DNA from: Enterobacter bugandensis
GTDB taxonomy: Bacteria; Pseudomonadota; Gammaproteobacteria; Enterobacterales; Enterobacteriaceae
Reading direction: 5' to 3'
Assembly (NCBI RefSeq): GCF_900324475.1
Contig: NZ_LT992502.1
Span: 2,356,001-2,420,000 of the forward strand
Length of the DNA: 64,000 nt
The notes under the pieces are model-generated. The model was not told the DNA's origin. It ran no database searches and was given only the letters and a program-made list of their open reading frames with translations. A program made the translations under genes and the position numbers. This document shows, piece after piece, positions 63,622-64,000 of the stretch (position 1 is the first letter of the stretch; the number at the start of each line of letters is the position of its first letter).

Positions 63622-64000
63622 ATGCGCCACGCACTTCTTCAACGTCTTGGGCACGGGCTGCTGGTGCTGTGGGCCGCCTTTACCCTCTCGTTCGTGTTGC
63701 TCCAGGTGCTGCCTGGCGACGCGGTGCTGATTAAATTTCAGAACCCGGACCTGGGCCTAAGCCCGGCGCAAATCGAGGAGATGCGCGTGGCCTACGGCGC
63801 GGACAGCCCGCTGTGGCAGCAATACGGCCACACGCTGCTGGCGATGCTGCGCGGAGATTTCGGCTATTCATTACAGGCAGGGGTGCCGGTCAGCGAGCTG
63901 ATTGCCAGCAATCTGCCGGATACCCTGAGCCTCGCCCTGCCCGCTTTTTTACTCGCGGTCCTGCTGGCGTTTGCGCTGGCCTTTGCGTCGCGTCTGCCGG
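63622..64000 (+). CDS. ABC transporter permease, N-terminal part (cut by window edge)
   Basis: 126 codons visible from ATG 63622 (AAGGAG upstream), ten bases after the binding-protein stop. The N-terminus MRHALLQRLGHGLLVLWAAF and SFVLLQVLPGDAVL is that of a DppB/OppB-type permease, followed by the usual cytoplasmic/periplasmic loop and start of helix 2 (LSLALPAFLLAVLLAFALAF). Membrane channel for the preceding binding protein. Confidence 0.9.
   Translation, partial: MRHALLQRLGHGLLVLWAAFTLSFVLLQVLPGDAVLIKFQNPDLGLSPAQIEEMRVAYGADSPLWQQYGHTLLAMLRGDFGYSLQAGVPVSELIASNLPDTLSLALPAFLLAVLLAFALAFASRLP

Overview
The window reads as ordinary chromosome of a GC-rich enteric bacterium of the Enterobacter cloacae complex / Lelliottia / Klebsiella neighbourhood. 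The block adhP-maeA-sra-bdm-osmC-ddpFDCBAX keeps the Escherichia coli gene order and orientations. digH, dsbG, the scs copper genes, a complete scr sucrose regulon, a protocatechuate decarboxylase like Klebsiella/Enterobacter AroY, and a BLUF-EAL protein close to Klebsiella BlrP1 all fit this group. I see no rRNA, tRNA, CRISPR array, insertion sequence or prophage. Identifications rest on reading motifs and recalled family sequences; no database search was run.

Layout. 1-2317 (-): treZ-treY trehalose synthesis from glucans, treY cut by the window edge. 2450-4935 (+): a streptothricin-acetyltransferase-like GNAT, a periplasmic HAD acid phosphatase and a periplasmic metallo-beta-lactamase-fold hydrolase. 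4940-8327: two LysR regulators meeting tail to tail, the second divergent from aroY across a clean operator-like inverted repeat. 8352-24066: the most distinctive region, two divergent operons of twelve genes. The minus operon encodes an OpgC-type acyltransferase, an outer-membrane beta-barrel and a three-part partner switch (REC-PP2C phosphatase, STAS antagonist, HATPase kinase). The plus operon encodes a cellulose-synthase-like glycosyltransferase, three DUF3131 paralogues, a globin-like protein apparently without the haem-binding His, a soluble hybrid histidine kinase and a secreted GH2 glycosidase. I infer a regulated exopolysaccharide production, modification and trimming system. 24161-25748: VF530 and digH. 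25789-29648 (-): scsA-like, scsB, scsC and dsbG, with scsC broken by an amber codon. 29736-30721 (-): an ECF sigma factor after a His-rich membrane protein. 30922-32472 (-): a chemoreceptor.

32562-39030 (-): scrK-scrY-scrA-scrB-scrR with ScrR-type operators before scrY and scrK. 39119-41907 (-): BLUF-EAL photoreceptor and a membrane-anchored alpha/beta hydrolase. 42174-49007 (+): an RpiR/SIS regulator followed by ddpXABCDF for D-Ala-D-Ala hydrolysis and uptake. 49004-54143: three regulator/enzyme pairs or singles (SDR with LysR, osmC, a secreted TIM-barrel-like protein, LysR with a ligand-poor MBL protein) lying inside the E. coli-type block. 54375-59968 (+): bdm, sra, maeA, an ABC-F ATPase behind a leader peptide with alternative RNA hairpins, and adhP. 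60012-64000: an Rrf2 Fe-S-type repressor divergent from an NDH-2-like oxidoreductase across a perfect 22-bp palindrome, then the first genes of a peptide-type ABC importer that runs off the window.

The genes with most promise for new biology are the 8352-24066 locus and the leader/attenuator before the ABC-F gene. The ScsC nonsense codon, the His-depleted MBL protein and the Rrf2 operator are smaller, sharply testable observations.
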